Assembly (NCBI RefSeq): GCF_000153305.1
Contig: NZ_CH724107.1
Coordinates: forward strand, 1,960,853 to 2,014,702
Length of the DNA: 53,850 nt
Source: Oceanicola granulosus HTCC2516
GTDB lineage: Bacteria; Pseudomonadota; Alphaproteobacteria; Rhodobacterales; Rhodobacteraceae
Direction: 5' to 3'
This document shows, piece after piece, positions 9,522-17,897 of the stretch. Position 1 is the first letter of the stretch. Each line of letters begins with the position of its first letter. The position numbers were made by a program, and so were the translations under genes. The notes beneath the pieces are model-generated. The model saw only the letters and a list, made by a program, of their open reading frames with translations, was not told where the DNA came from and made no database searches.

Positions 9522-9569
9522 GGTGCGCAATGAATGCGCACCCTGCGGCTGTAGGGTGCGCATTCATTA
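9522..9569. repeat. dispersed hairpin repeat, family B, inverted double copy
   Basis: A minus-orientation copy (9522-9546, core GGTGCGCAATGAATGCGCAC) is followed at once by a plus-orientation half copy (9551-9569, GTAGGGTGCGCATTCATTA). The two are inverted relative to each other, so the stretch can fold into a long hairpin. The end of the second copy supplies the alkB stop codon. Confidence 0.85.
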
Positions 9570-10763
9570 CAGGCCCTGCCTGTTAAATGCCGCCCCCATG
9601 AGCCGATCCCTTGCTCCCCTACCGCGCACCTTCATTCGTCCCCGCCTTGGACCCCGGGGGTCCGTGATCTTTCCTGAATACATCTCGCGCCAGCGCCGGA
9701 CACGCGGGTTCATCTGGCGCCGCCAGAGGGTCGGGAACATCGCGAACAGCGCCATCAGCGGGTAGCCGTGGGGCAGCTGCGGGGCGTCGCTCTCGTCGTA
9801 GGTCTGCAGCAAGGGGAAGCGGCGGTCGGGGCGGTAATGGTGGTCGGAATGGCGCTGCAGGTTGATCAGCAGCCAGTTCGACGCCTTGTGGCTGGCGTTC
9901 CAGGAATGGCGCGGCATGACGTGCTCGTAGCGGCCCTCGCCGAGATGCTTGCGGGTGAGCCCGTAATGCTCGACGTAGTTCGTCAGCTCCAGCGCCCACA
10001 CCGCCGTGCCCGCCTGCACGAGGAACAGCCCCAGCCCCGTCCAGCCCCCCAGCAGCGCCGCCAGCGCCAGCGCGCCCCCGGCCAGTGCCCAGTAGCGCCA
10101 GAACGGGTTGGAGCGGTGCCACCAGGGCAGCCCCTTGCGCGCCAGCATCGCCTGCTCGGCGCGGAACGCCGAGACCAGGCACTGGTAGAGCACGCGCGGG
10201 TAGAAGCGGTAGAAGCTCTCGTTGTAGCGCGCCGTCACCGGGTCGCGCGGGGTGCCGACGTAGCGGTGGTGGACGAGCAGGTGCTCGGAGCGGAAATGCC
10301 CGTAGAGCACCATCGCCAGCAGCGCGTCGCCGAGCCAGCGCTCGAGCCGGTTGCGCTGGTGGAGCAGCTCGTGGGCGTAGACGATGCCGATGGTCCCGGT
10401 CAGCACGCCGACGCCGAAGAACAGCGCGATCTTCTCGAACGTCCCCAGGTGGTCGGCGCCGCTGACGTAGAAGATCATGCCGAACAGCATCAGCGCCTGC
10501 ACCGGCGCCCAGATCAGCACGATGGCGCGGTACCAGATCAGCTGCGCGTCGCTCGTGGTGGGGTCGGCGTTGCTCTCGTCGAGGCCGGTGAGCTGGTCGA
10601 TCAGCGCGAACATGTACCAGGTCACCAGCGGCGCGAGCGCGACGGTCCAGCCGCCCCAGACGGCGCCGATCCAAGGCAGCGGCACCAGCGCGAGCGACAG
10701 CCAGAACGGCAGCGCGTGGGCGAGGGTGCCGGTGCGGGTCGAGATCGGGCGCGAGGGGGCCAT
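9567..10763 (-). CDS. alkB: alkane 1-monooxygenase
   Basis: 398-residue integral-membrane diiron alkane hydroxylase, oxidising terminal carbons of n-alkanes to 1-alcohols with electrons from rubredoxin. About six membrane segments, and the histidine boxes of the family: HELLHQRN, SEHLLVHHRY, LQRHSDHH, plus NYVEHYGL. The ATG at 10763 has AGGAG 11 bases upstream; the long open frame continuing upstream is only the shadow of mutY. No rubredoxin or rubredoxin reductase gene is in the window. The last residues run into a family B repeat, so the C-terminal tail may not be conserved. Confidence 0.93.
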   Translation of the reverse strand: MAPSRPISTRTGTLAHALPFWLSLALVPLPWIGAVWGGWTVALAPLVTWYMFALIDQLTGLDESNADPTTSDAQLIWYRAIVLIWAPVQALMLFGMIFYVSGADHLGTFEKIALFFGVGVLTGTIGIVYAHELLHQRNRLERWLGDALLAMVLYGHFRSEHLLVHHRYVGTPRDPVTARYNESFYRFYPRVLYQCLVSAFRAEQAMLARKGLPWWHRSNPFWRYWALAGGALALAALLGGWTGLGLFLVQAGTAVWALELTNYVEHYGLTRKHLGEGRYEHVMPRHSWNASHKASNWLLINLQRHSDHHYRPDRRFPLLQTYDESDAPQLPHGYPLMALFAMFPTLWRRQMNPRVRRWREMYSGKITDPRGPRRGRMKVRGRGARDRLMGAAFNRQGL

Positions 10764-10816
10764 GGCGGTCGTGCTCCTGGGTGCGGCCTCCGACGTTATA
10801 CGTGCCGCGCCCCGGG

Positions 10817-11869
10817 TCAATCGGGCAGTAGCGCGCTGCGGGCGATGTCGAAGACCTTGCGCATCACCGTCGGCAGCGCGGCGGGGCGGAAATCGGCCAC
10901 CGGCACGAAGCTGCCCCGCGCCGGGACGGCGCCCTCGGGCAGCTCGGCGACCTCGACGGCGAGGCGCAGGTGGAAGTGGGTGAAGGTGTGCCGCGCCTCG
11001 CCCACCGTGCGCCAATCGGCCGCGAGCGGCGGAGCCGGGGCGGGGGCGGCGCTCCAGTCGCTGCCGGGCCAGCCCAGCATCCCGCCGAGCAGCCCCTTGT
11101 CGGGCCGCCGCTCGAGCAGCCACGCGCCGTCGGCGCGGCGGGCGACGTAGGCGTGGCCGAGCCGCACCGGCTTGACGGCCTTCGGCGCCTTCGCCGGCAG
11201 CTCGGGCGCGGTGCCGGCGGCGCGCGCGGCGCAGGGCGTGCGCCACGGGCAGATGCCGCAGGCCGGCCGGCGCGGGGTGCAGATTGTCGCGCCGAGGTCC
11301 ATCACCGCCTGCGCGTAGTCGCCGGGCCGCGCCTCGGGCGTCAGCGCGGCGGCCAGCGCCGTCAGCTCGCCCTTGGCGGCGGGCAGCGGCGTGTGAACGT
11401 CGTGGAGTCGCGCCATCACCCGCTCGACGTTGCCGTCGACCACCGTGGCGGGCGCGTCGTAGGCGATCGCGGCGATCGCGGCCGAGGTGTAGGGCCCGAT
11501 CCCCGGCAGCTCGCGCAGCCCCTCGGCCGTCTCGGGGAAGCGGCCGCCATGCTCGGCGACGACGGCGCGGGCGCACTTCAGCAGGTTGCGGGCGCGGGCG
11601 TAGTAGCCGAGCCCCGCCCACGCCTCCATCACCGCGCCGTCCTCGGCGGCCGCCAGCGCCTCGACCGTGGGCCAGGTCTCGGTGAAGCGGCGGAAGTAGC
11701 CCTTCACCGCTGGCACCGTCGTCTGCTGCAGCATCACCTCCGACAGCCACACCCGGTAGGGATCGGGGCGCACACCGGCGCGGCGCGCGGCGGGCGGCAC
11801 CCGCCAGGGCAGCTGGCGGGCATGGACGTCGTACCAGTCGAGCAGGTCCCGACACAAAGCGTCACGCAT
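10817..11869 (-). CDS. mutY: A/G-specific adenine glycosylase
   Basis: 350-residue MutY, which removes adenine mispaired with 8-oxoguanine. N-terminal catalytic domain with LPWR and SEVMLQQT (catalytic Glu region), helix-hairpin-helix LPGIGPYTSAAIAAIA and the catalytic Asp in VVDGNVERV; the 4Fe-4S motif C-x6-C-x2-C-x5-C (CTPRRPACGICPWRTPC); then a NUDIX-like C-terminal domain that recognises 8-oxoG (HTFTHFHLRLAVEV). Divergent from the DUF721 gene, sharing a 63-base promoter region. Upstream of alkB on the same strand with a 53-base gap. Confidence 0.97.
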   Translation of the reverse strand: MRDALCRDLLDWYDVHARQLPWRVPPAARRAGVRPDPYRVWLSEVMLQQTTVPAVKGYFRRFTETWPTVEALAAAEDGAVMEAWAGLGYYARARNLLKCARAVVAEHGGRFPETAEGLRELPGIGPYTSAAIAAIAYDAPATVVDGNVERVMARLHDVHTPLPAAKGELTALAAALTPEARPGDYAQAVMDLGATICTPRRPACGICPWRTPCAARAAGTAPELPAKAPKAVKPVRLGHAYVARRADGAWLLERRPDKGLLGGMLGWPGSDWSAAPAPAPPLAADWRTVGEARHTFTHFHLRLAVEVAELPEGAVPARGSFVPVADFRPAALPTVMRKVFDIARSALLPD

Positions 11870-11932
11870 CTTTTATGCCGTTCCCCATCGTTCCTCTGGC
11901 ACCGTCGCGGCGTTGGATTACAGTACCGCCCC

Positions 11933-12451
11933 ATGAAGAGCCCGCGCCACACCAGCACGACACGGGGGTTTGCCCGCGCCTCCGGCCTGATGCAATCCCG
12001 CATCCGCACCGCGACCCAGTCGCGCGGCTTCGCGGTGTCGCGCCTGCTGACCCAGTGGGTCGAGACGGTCGGCCCCGACATCGCCGCGATCAGCCGGCCC
12101 GTCGAGATCAGCTATGGCCGGCAGGGCATCGGCGCAACGCTGGTGCTGCTGACGACGGGCGCGCACGCGCAGATGCTCGAGATGCAGAAGCCGCGCATCG
12201 AGGAGCGGGTCAACGCCGTCTACGGCTACCGCGCCATCACGCGCGTGCGCATCACCCAGACCGCCCCCACCGGCTTCGCCGAGGGGCAGGCCGTGTTCGC
12301 CCCCGCGCCGCCGCCCGCCCCCAGGGCGCCCGATCCGGCCACCGTCGCCGCCGCGCGGCGCACAACCGAGGGCGTGGCGAGCGAGGAATTGCGCCTTGCG
12401 CTCGAGGCGCTCGGAGCCAATGTTCTCGGCAAGCGCCAACGCGGCACCTGA
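11933..12451 (+). CDS. DUF721 (DciA-like) protein
   Basis: 172 residues. The N-terminal half (about 20-110: LLTQWVETVGPDIAAISRPVEI to RVRITQT) matches DUF721. This family includes DciA, which loads the replicative helicase in bacteria without DnaC; that role is known for other members and only inferred here. The C-terminal part is Pro/Ala-rich and ends with a basic tail (GKRQRGT). The ATG at 11933 is chosen because upstream sequence in this frame is mutY antisense. Followed by the DsbA-family gene after 28 bases. Confidence 0.85.
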   Translation: MKSPRHTSTTRGFARASGLMQSRIRTATQSRGFAVSRLLTQWVETVGPDIAAISRPVEISYGRQGIGATLVLLTTGAHAQMLEMQKPRIEERVNAVYGYRAITRVRITQTAPTGFAEGQAVFAPAPPPAPRAPDPATVAAARRTTEGVASEELRLALEALGANVLGKRQRGT

Positions 12452-12479
12452 CATTCCGCCACAATATCAAGGACGGACC

Positions 12480-13274
12480 ATGAAGAAGACCCTCTCCATC
12501 GCCCTGCTCTCGCTCGCCTTCGCCGGCGGCGGCACGTGGCTCCTCACCCAGCCCGCCGGCCCCGGCGACCAGCTCCTGCCGGGCGCGGCCCAGGCCCAGG
12601 ATGCCGGCGAGATCGATACCTCGACCATCGAGGAGATGGTCATCGGCGCCGAGGACGCGCCGGTCACGCTGACCGAGTACGCCTCCTTCACCTGCCCCCA
12701 CTGCGCCAACTTCCACGTCAACCACTATCCCGAGCTCAAGCGCGACTACATCGACACCGGCAAGGTGCAGATGGTCTACCGCGAGGTCTACTTCGACCGC
12801 TTCGGCCTCTGGGCCTCGATGATCGCCCGCTGCGGCGGCGAGGAGCGGTTCTTCGGGCTCACCAGCCTGATCTACGAGGAGCAGCAGGACTGGACCTCCG
12901 GCGGCGACCCGGCCGGGATCGCCGAGAACCTGCGCCGGCTGGCCCGCACCGCCGGGCTCGACAACGACCAGCTCGACGCCTGCCTGAGCGACGCCACCAC
13001 CGCGCAGACGCTGGTGCAGTGGTTCGAGGAGAACGCCGAGGCCGACGACATCACCTCGACGCCCACCTTCCTCATCGATGGCGAGAAATTCGAGGGCAAC
13101 TGGTCGTCCGAGCTGTTCCCGGCGCTCGACGCGGCGGTCGAGGCATCCGGCTGGACCGAGGCCGACGCCGAGGTCGAGATGGCGACCGAGGCAGAGGCAG
13201 AGGCAGAGATGGAAGCGGCCGAGGCCGACCTGGAGATCGACGCCGAGACCGAAACCGAGGACGCCGCGCAGTAA
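12480..13274 (+). CDS. DsbA-family periplasmic thioredoxin-fold protein with acidic tail
   Basis: 264 residues: signal peptide or anchor (about 1-40), thioredoxin-fold DsbA/Com1-type domain with the redox motif Cys72-Pro-His-Cys75 (SFTCPHCANFH), an inserted helical domain, and a cis-proline region (TSTPTFLIDGEKFEG). It probably oxidises or isomerises cysteines in exported proteins. After the domain end (about residue 222) comes an unusual tail of about 40 residues made almost only of Glu, Ala, Asp and Thr, partly encoded by a 6-base tandem repeat. Same operon as DUF721. Confidence 0.92.
   Translation: MKKTLSIALLSLAFAGGGTWLLTQPAGPGDQLLPGAAQAQDAGEIDTSTIEEMVIGAEDAPVTLTEYASFTCPHCANFHVNHYPELKRDYIDTGKVQMVYREVYFDRFGLWASMIARCGGEERFFGLTSLIYEEQQDWTSGGDPAGIAENLRRLARTAGLDNDQLDACLSDATTAQTLVQWFEENAEADDITSTPTFLIDGEKFEGNWSSELFPALDAAVEASGWTEADAEVEMATEAEAEAEMEAAEADLEIDAETETEDAAQ
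13188..13208 (+). repeat. GAGGCA hexamer tandem repeat in the DsbA-family gene
   Basis: Three and a half copies of GAGGCA (13188-13208) encode an EAEAEAE run in the acidic tail. In-frame (6-base) copy changes would lengthen or shorten the tail by two residues without breaking the gene. Confidence 0.75.
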
Positions 13275-13277
13275 GCG

Positions 13278-14288
13278 CTACCCCGGCAGACCGATCCGCG
13301 AGAGCGCGGCGTCGAGAGGCGCCGCGCTGTCCAGTTTCAGGCGCACCGGCAGCGTCAGCACCCGCGCCCGGAACTCCGCCGGAAGCCGCACCGCGTCCTT
13401 CTCCGTCGTCACCAGCTGGGCGTTGTGGCGCCGCGCATCCGCCTCCAGCCGCGCCATCAGCCCCTTGGTGAGCGGCTGGTGGTCGGACAGCGGCTCGGCG
13501 TGGATGATGTCGGCCCCGAGCCCGCGCAGGGTGGCGAACATCTTCTCCGGATGGCCGATCCCGGCGAAGGCCAGCACCCGCATCCCGCCCCACGGCATCC
13601 CCGTCTCCAGCGGCGCGAGCGCGCCCCGCACCCGCGCCAGCCCCTCCGGCACCGCCTCGCCCCAGGTCGCCTCGAACCGCACCTGCGCCGCCGCGTCGCC
13701 GATGGTCAGCAGCAGGTCGGCCCGCGCCAGCCCCGCCGCCACCGGCTCGCGCAGCGGGCCGGCGGGGATGCAGCGCCCGTTGCCGAAGCCGCGCGCCGCG
13801 TCGACCACGACCAGCGACAGGTCCTTGACCACGGCCGGGTTCTGGAAGCCGTCGTCGAGCAGGATCGCCTCCGCCCCCGCCGCCTCGGCCGCGCGCACCC
13901 CGGCGGCGCGGTCGCGCGCCACCGTCACCGGCGCGAAGGCGGCGAGCAGCAGCGGCTCGTCGCCGACCTCGCCGGCCCCGTGTTGGCGCGGGTCGACCGC
14001 CACCGGCCCCGCCAGCCGGCCGCCGTGCCCGCGCGACACCACCTGCGCCGTCACGCCGCGCGCCGCGAGCAGCTCGAGCAGGCGGATCACCGTCGGCGTC
14101 TTGCCGGTACCCCCGGCGTTGAGGTTGCCCACGCAGATCACCGGCACCCCGGCCCGCAGCCCCGCCCCCGCGCCGCGCGCCAGCCGCCGCGCCGTCGCGT
14201 GGCCGTAGAGCGCGCCCAGCGGCGCCAGCAGCCCCGCCCGCAGCGAACGCCGGCCGGGCGGGCGCGCCCAGAAGGCCGGCTCGGGCAT
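13278..14288 (-). CDS. lpxK: tetraacyldisaccharide 4'-kinase
   Basis: 336-residue LpxK, which phosphorylates the 4' position of the lipid A disaccharide at the inner membrane. The P-loop is [10 protein letters not shown] (residues 57-66), followed by [17 protein letters not shown] and LDDGFQNP (conserved lid and catalytic region), with an N-terminal hydrophobic segment for membrane contact. Start ATG at 14288 overlaps the stop of the waaA-like gene by one base, so the genes are translationally coupled. It converges on the DsbA-family gene with only 3 bases between. Confidence 0.96.
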   Translation of the reverse strand: MPEPAFWARPPGRRSLRAGLLAPLGALYGHATARRLARGAGAGLRAGVPVICVGNLNAGGTGKTPTVIRLLELLAARGVTAQVVSRGHGGRLAGPVAVDPRQHGAGEVGDEPLLLAAFAPVTVARDRAAGVRAAEAAGAEAILLDDGFQNPAVVKDLSLVVVDAARGFGNGRCIPAGPLREPVAAGLARADLLLTIGDAAAQVRFEATWGEAVPEGLARVRGALAPLETGMPWGGMRVLAFAGIGHPEKMFATLRGLGADIIHAEPLSDHQPLTKGLMARLEADARRHNAQLVTTEKDAVRLPAEFRARVLTLPVRLKLDSAAPLDAALSRIGLPG

Positions 14289-15439
14289 CAGAACCCCGCC
14301 TCGTCGAGCGCGTCGCGGATCAGGTCGAGCAGCCGGTTCGTCACCGGCGCCCCCGACGAGATCGACTCCCACGCCGCGTGCGCCATCCGCGCCGCCTGGT
14401 CGGGCGCGAGCAGCGTCTCGATGACGTTGCCGAGGTCGTCGGTGTCCTGCACGCCCCGCGCCGCGCCCGCCTGCGCCAGCCGCAGGAAGGCGGGCGACCA
14501 GGCGCCGGTATGGGGCCCGTGCAGCACCGCCGAGCCCAGCGCGGCGGGCTCGTAGGGCGAGCGCGTGCTGCCGGTGCCGAGCGTGCCGCCCATGAAGGTC
14601 AGCGGCGCGAGCCGGTACCAGACGCCCGCCTCGTCGTACTCGTCGGCCATCAGCGCCTGGCAGGCCTCCGTCGGCTCGTCGCCCTCGCTGCGGCACGAGG
14701 TCTTGAAGCTGCCGCGCAGGGCGTCGGTGATCCACTCGGCCTCGGCGGGCCGGTCGGGCATCATCACCATGAGCAGCCGGTGCGCGCGCCGCGTCGCCTT
14801 CTGGTGCGCCGCGATCAGCGCCTCCACCTCGCTCGCCTGCACCCCCGGCACGAACCAGACCGGCCGCCCCGCCAGCGCCTCGGCCAGCCCGGCGCGGCGG
14901 CGCTCGCTGCCGGGCAGCGCCACGGCCGACTCCTCCAGCGGCCCCGACAGCTCCACCTGCTCCTCCGCCAGCCCCGCCCGGCGCAGCCGGTAGGCGGCGT
15001 CGGCGTCGAGCGCGAGGGCATGGCGGAAGCCGCGCATCAGGTTGCGCCGCGCGGCGAGCCAGCCGGACCGGGGCGGACCGAGATCGGCCCCGGCGGCGTC
15101 GGCGAGGATGCGCACCACCCCGCGCTGGTCGGCCTCGGCCAGCAGCGGCGCGACGAAGCGGCCGCGCATCCAGACAAGCACCGCCGGCCGCCACGAGTCG
15201 AGGAACGCGCGCGCCTCGGCGCTGGTGCCCGGCGTGACCTGCAGGCACGTCGCCAGCCCCTCGGGCAGCGGCGGCCCGTGCCCCGTGACCACGAAGCCGA
15301 GCGCGTCGTCCTCGGTGCGCAGCCGGTTCAGCAGCCCGACGAGCGCATCGGTGTCGGTCTCCGGCGCGCGGTGAAACCAGACGATCTCGGCCTCGCGGCC
15401 CGCCGCCGCCGCACCTCCGAGGGCGTCATCCGGGCGCAT
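14288..15439 (-). CDS. waaA: 3-deoxy-D-manno-octulosonic acid (KDO) transferase-like glycosyltransferase
   Basis: 383 residues resembling WaaA/KdtA, which adds KDO to lipid IVA. Recognisable: an N-terminal Rossmann-like half ([11 protein letters not shown]), a linker with SGPLEESA, a nucleotide-sugar half ([30 protein letters not shown]) and [22 protein letters not shown], corresponding to the GG-x-N-x-EP-type motif. It is shorter than the usual roughly 420 residues and lacks the typical N-terminal membrane anchor, so it may be a diverged paralogue. Five bases downstream of the DUF4170 gene and coupled to lpxK. Confidence 0.82.
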   Translation of the reverse strand: MRPDDALGGAAAAGREAEIVWFHRAPETDTDALVGLLNRLRTEDDALGFVVTGHGPPLPEGLATCLQVTPGTSAEARAFLDSWRPAVLVWMRGRFVAPLLAEADQRGVVRILADAAGADLGPPRSGWLAARRNLMRGFRHALALDADAAYRLRRAGLAEEQVELSGPLEESAVALPGSERRRAGLAEALAGRPVWFVPGVQASEVEALIAAHQKATRRAHRLLMVMMPDRPAEAEWITDALRGSFKTSCRSEGDEPTEACQALMADEYDEAGVWYRLAPLTFMGGTLGTGSTRSPYEPAALGSAVLHGPHTGAWSPAFLRLAQAGAARGVQDTDDLGNVIETLLAPDQAARMAHAAWESISSGAPVTNRLLDLIRDALDEAGF

Positions 15440-15444
15440 GGCTC

Positions 15445-15690
15445 TCAGGGATCGAGTTCCTCGGTCGGCGAGGCTTCTCGCTCCTCGTCGCGCAGCCGGT
15501 GCAGGTGGGCGATGAAGTAGCGCATGTGCGCGTTGTCCACGGTCCGCTGCGCCTCTGCCTTCCAGGCGGAATAGGCGCTGTCGTAGTCGGGGAACATGCC
15601 GACGATGTGGATGTCGTCCACGTTCTTGAAGGCGTTCTTGCTGGGGTCGACGAGCTCGCCTCCGAAGACGAGATGCAGGCGCTGGGTCAT
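15445..15690 (-). CDS. DUF4170 protein
   Basis: 81-residue soluble protein matching the DUF4170 family (RLHLVFGGELVDPSK, the IVGMFPDYDSAYSAWKA block, and HMRYFIAHLHRL). Function unknown. In Alphaproteobacteria this family is typically found with KDO/lipid A genes, as here, where it is the first gene of the DUF4170-waaA-lpxK unit. That link suggests, but does not show, a role in lipopolysaccharide synthesis. Confidence 0.88.
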   Translation of the reverse strand: MTQRLHLVFGGELVDPSKNAFKNVDDIHIVGMFPDYDSAYSAWKAEAQRTVDNAHMRYFIAHLHRLRDEEREASPTEELDP

Positions 15691-15813
15691 CGGGATCTCC
15701 TGGCTATCGGGACGCGCCAGCCCTTGCAGACACCGCCTGCGCGGTCAAGTCGGGGCGGCGCGGCAGCGGGCCGTTCACCCTTCCTTCACCAATCGCGCGG
15801 CAAGCTGCGCGCG

Positions 15814-17664
15814 ATGGAGTACAGAGCGCATATCGACGGTCTGCGGGCGGTGGCGGTGCTGCCCGTCGTGCTGTTTCACCTCGACCCGCGGCTCGCGCCC
15901 GGCGGGTTCGTCGGGGTCGACGTGTTCTTCGTGATCAGCGGCTACCTCATCACCCGCCTGCTCTGCGAGGAGCTCGCGGCCGGCCGCTTCGGCCTCGCCC
16001 GCTTCTACGCCCGCCGCGCGCTGCGCCTGCTGCCGGCGCTGGTGGCGATGCTGCTCGGCGTCGCCGCGCTCTCGGCGGCGCTGCACCTGCCGCACGAGCA
16101 GGCGGCGCTCGGGCGGGCGATGCTCGCCGCCGTCAGCTTCACCGCCAACGTCTGGTTCTGGAGCGAGGCCGGCTACTTCTCCGCCCCCGCCGAGGCGCAG
16201 CCGCTGCTGCACACCTGGTCGCTCGCCGTCGAGGAGCAGTTCTACCTGCTGTTCCCCCCGCTCCTCGCGCTCCTCGCCACGCGACTGCGCCGCTGGCTGA
16301 TGCCCGTCCTCGCCACCCTCACCGCGCTGTCCTTCCTCGCGGCGCTCCGGGCCAGCGCCGCCGCGCCCGACGCCGGCTTCTACCTGCTGCCGTTCCGGGC
16401 ATGGGAGCTCGGCCTCGGCGCGCTCCTCGCCCTCGCCCCCCGCCTCCCGGCGCTGCGCGGCGCGGGCGCGCTCGGGCTGGCCCTGATCCTGCTCCCCGTC
16501 TTCCTCTACGACGCGACCGTCGCCTTCCCCGGCTGGCGCGCCGCGCTGCCCGTACTGGGGGCGATGCTGCTCGTCGGCTGGGGCGGCACCGGCCCGCTCG
16601 CGCCGCTGCTCGGTGCGCCGCCGCTGCGCGCGATCGGGCGGATCAGCTACAGCCTCTACCTCTGGCACTGGCCCCTGCTGGTGTTCTGGCGCGTCGCGGG
16701 CGGCGGCGACAGCGCGGCCGACACGGCCCTGCTCCTCGCCGCCAGCCTGCTCCTCGCCGCGCTCTCCACCGCCTTCGTCGAGCGCCCCTTCCGCACCCTA
16801 CGCGCCCGCCGCGCGCCGCCGGCACCCGTCCTCGCGAGCGCCGCCGCCGCGCTCGCGGGCGTCGCGCTGGTCGGCCACCTCGCGGCACAGGGCCGGCTGG
16901 CGCGCCACGTGCCGGCCGAGGTCGCCGCGCTCGCCGCCGTCGCCGAGTACGCCGCCACGCCCGTCCACCAGCGCCAGTTCCGCAAGGGGGCCGGAGGCTG
17001 CTTCATCGGCCGGGGCGACGGCGGCTTCGCAGCCTACGACGTCGCCCGCTGCGCCACCCCCGACCCGCGCCGCCCGAGCGTCCTGCTGTTCGGCGACAGC
17101 CACGCCGCGCAATACTGGCGCAGCCTGCACGACGCGCTGCCGCACGCGCGCGTGCTGCAGGCCACCGCCTCCGGATGCAGGCCGCTCCCCGCCACGCCGG
17201 GGGAGCCGCGCTGCACCGACCTGCGCGCCTGGGTCTACGGCGAGCTGTTGGCCGGGGTCCGCCCGGCGGCGGTGGTGCTCGGCGGGCGCTGGCAGGCCGC
17301 CGACCTGCCCCGCCTCGCCCCCGCCCTGGCCCGGCTCTCGGCGCAGGCGGACGAGGTGATCCTGCTCGGCCCGGTCCCGGAATACGACCGCCCCCTGCCC
17401 CACCTCCTCAGCCGCGCCGCGCTCGGCGGCACCGTCCCGGGCGACCACATCCGCGCCGACCGCTTCGCCCTGAACCGCGAGATGCGCGCCATCGCCCGGC
17501 GCGCCGGCGTCACCTACATCGACGTCATCGCCCGCCTCTGCCCGGGCGGCGCCCCCTGCGCCACCCACGCCAGCGACGGCACGCCGCTGCAATTCGACTA
17601 CGGCCACCTCACCCTCGCCGGCGCGACGGACATCGTCGCCGGCCTCGCCCTGACGTTCGACTGA
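15814..17664 (+). CDS. membrane O-acyltransferase with C-terminal SGNH domain (OafA/YrhL type)
   Basis: 616 residues. The N-terminal acyltransferase-3 domain (about 1-340, about ten membrane segments) has YRAHIDGLRAVAVLPVVLFH (catalytic His region), GVDVFFVISGYLI and SLAVEEQFYLLFP. A periplasmic SGNH hydrolase-like domain follows from about 400: LLFGDSHAAQYW (block I) and a C-terminal D-x-x-H-like FDYGHLTLAGA. Such fusions move an acyl group across the membrane onto extracellular polysaccharide or O-antigen sugars. The ATG at 15814 fits the family start. Nearby lipid A genes are convergent, so functional linkage is only suggestive. Confidence 0.93.
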   Translation: MEYRAHIDGLRAVAVLPVVLFHLDPRLAPGGFVGVDVFFVISGYLITRLLCEELAAGRFGLARFYARRALRLLPALVAMLLGVAALSAALHLPHEQAALGRAMLAAVSFTANVWFWSEAGYFSAPAEAQPLLHTWSLAVEEQFYLLFPPLLALLATRLRRWLMPVLATLTALSFLAALRASAAAPDAGFYLLPFRAWELGLGALLALAPRLPALRGAGALGLALILLPVFLYDATVAFPGWRAALPVLGAMLLVGWGGTGPLAPLLGAPPLRAIGRISYSLYLWHWPLLVFWRVAGGGDSAADTALLLAASLLLAALSTAFVERPFRTLRARRAPPAPVLASAAAALAGVALVGHLAAQGRLARHVPAEVAALAAVAEYAATPVHQRQFRKGAGGCFIGRGDGGFAAYDVARCATPDPRRPSVLLFGDSHAAQYWRSLHDALPHARVLQATASGCRPLPATPGEPRCTDLRAWVYGELLAGVRPAAVVLGGRWQAADLPRLAPALARLSAQADEVILLGPVPEYDRPLPHLLSRAALGGTVPGDHIRADRFALNREMRAIARRAGVTYIDVIARLCPGGAPCATHASDGTPLQFDYGHLTLAGATDIVAGLALTFD

Positions 17665-17673
17665 CCCACGTGA

Positions 17674-17689
17674 CCGGCCAACAGGCCGG
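17674..17689 (+). terminator. GC hairpin after the acyltransferase gene
   Basis: CCGGCC-AACA-GGCCGG, nine bases after the stop, between the acyltransferase gene and the convergent tRNA gene. No T-run, so it is a weak or factor-assisted terminator at best. Confidence 0.5.
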
Positions 17690-17710
17690 CCGCGCGCGCT
17701 GAAGGAGGCG

Positions 17711-17787
17711 TGGCGACCCCGGCAGGACTCGAACCTGCAACCTATCCCTTAGGAGGGGATTGCTCTATCCAGTTGAGCCACGGGGCC
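17711..17787 (-). tRNA. tRNA-Arg (anticodon CCU)
   Basis: Folds as a complete cloverleaf on the minus strand: acceptor GGCCCCG pairs with CGGGGTC (one G-U), D-stem GCTC/GAGC, anticodon stem ATCCC/GGGAT with loop CTCCTAA (anticodon CCT at 17751-17753), T-arm GCAGG-TTCGAGT-CCTGC, discriminator G and an encoded CCA. Decodes AGG, a rare arginine codon in GC-rich genomes. Confidence 0.97.
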
Positions 17788-17897
17788 ACGCCGCCCCTCA
17801 TACGGCCCCGACGGCCCATCGCGCAAGGCCGCCGTCGGGCTTGGACACGGGCGCGGCCTCGGGCATAACCGGCGCGACAGTGACCAGGACCCGGCCC

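Noticed and set aside
9567-11855. A single 762-residue protein joining alkB to an N-terminal extension
   Set aside because: The extension (10764-11855) is an Arg/Ala-rich shadow of mutY in another frame. The ATG at 10763 with AGGAG upstream gives the normal AlkB length.
17711-17787. tRNA-Arg as an integration site for a genomic island
   Set aside because: No integrase, no repeat of the tRNA 3' end and no change in gene style on either side; flanking genes are ordinary chromosomal ones.
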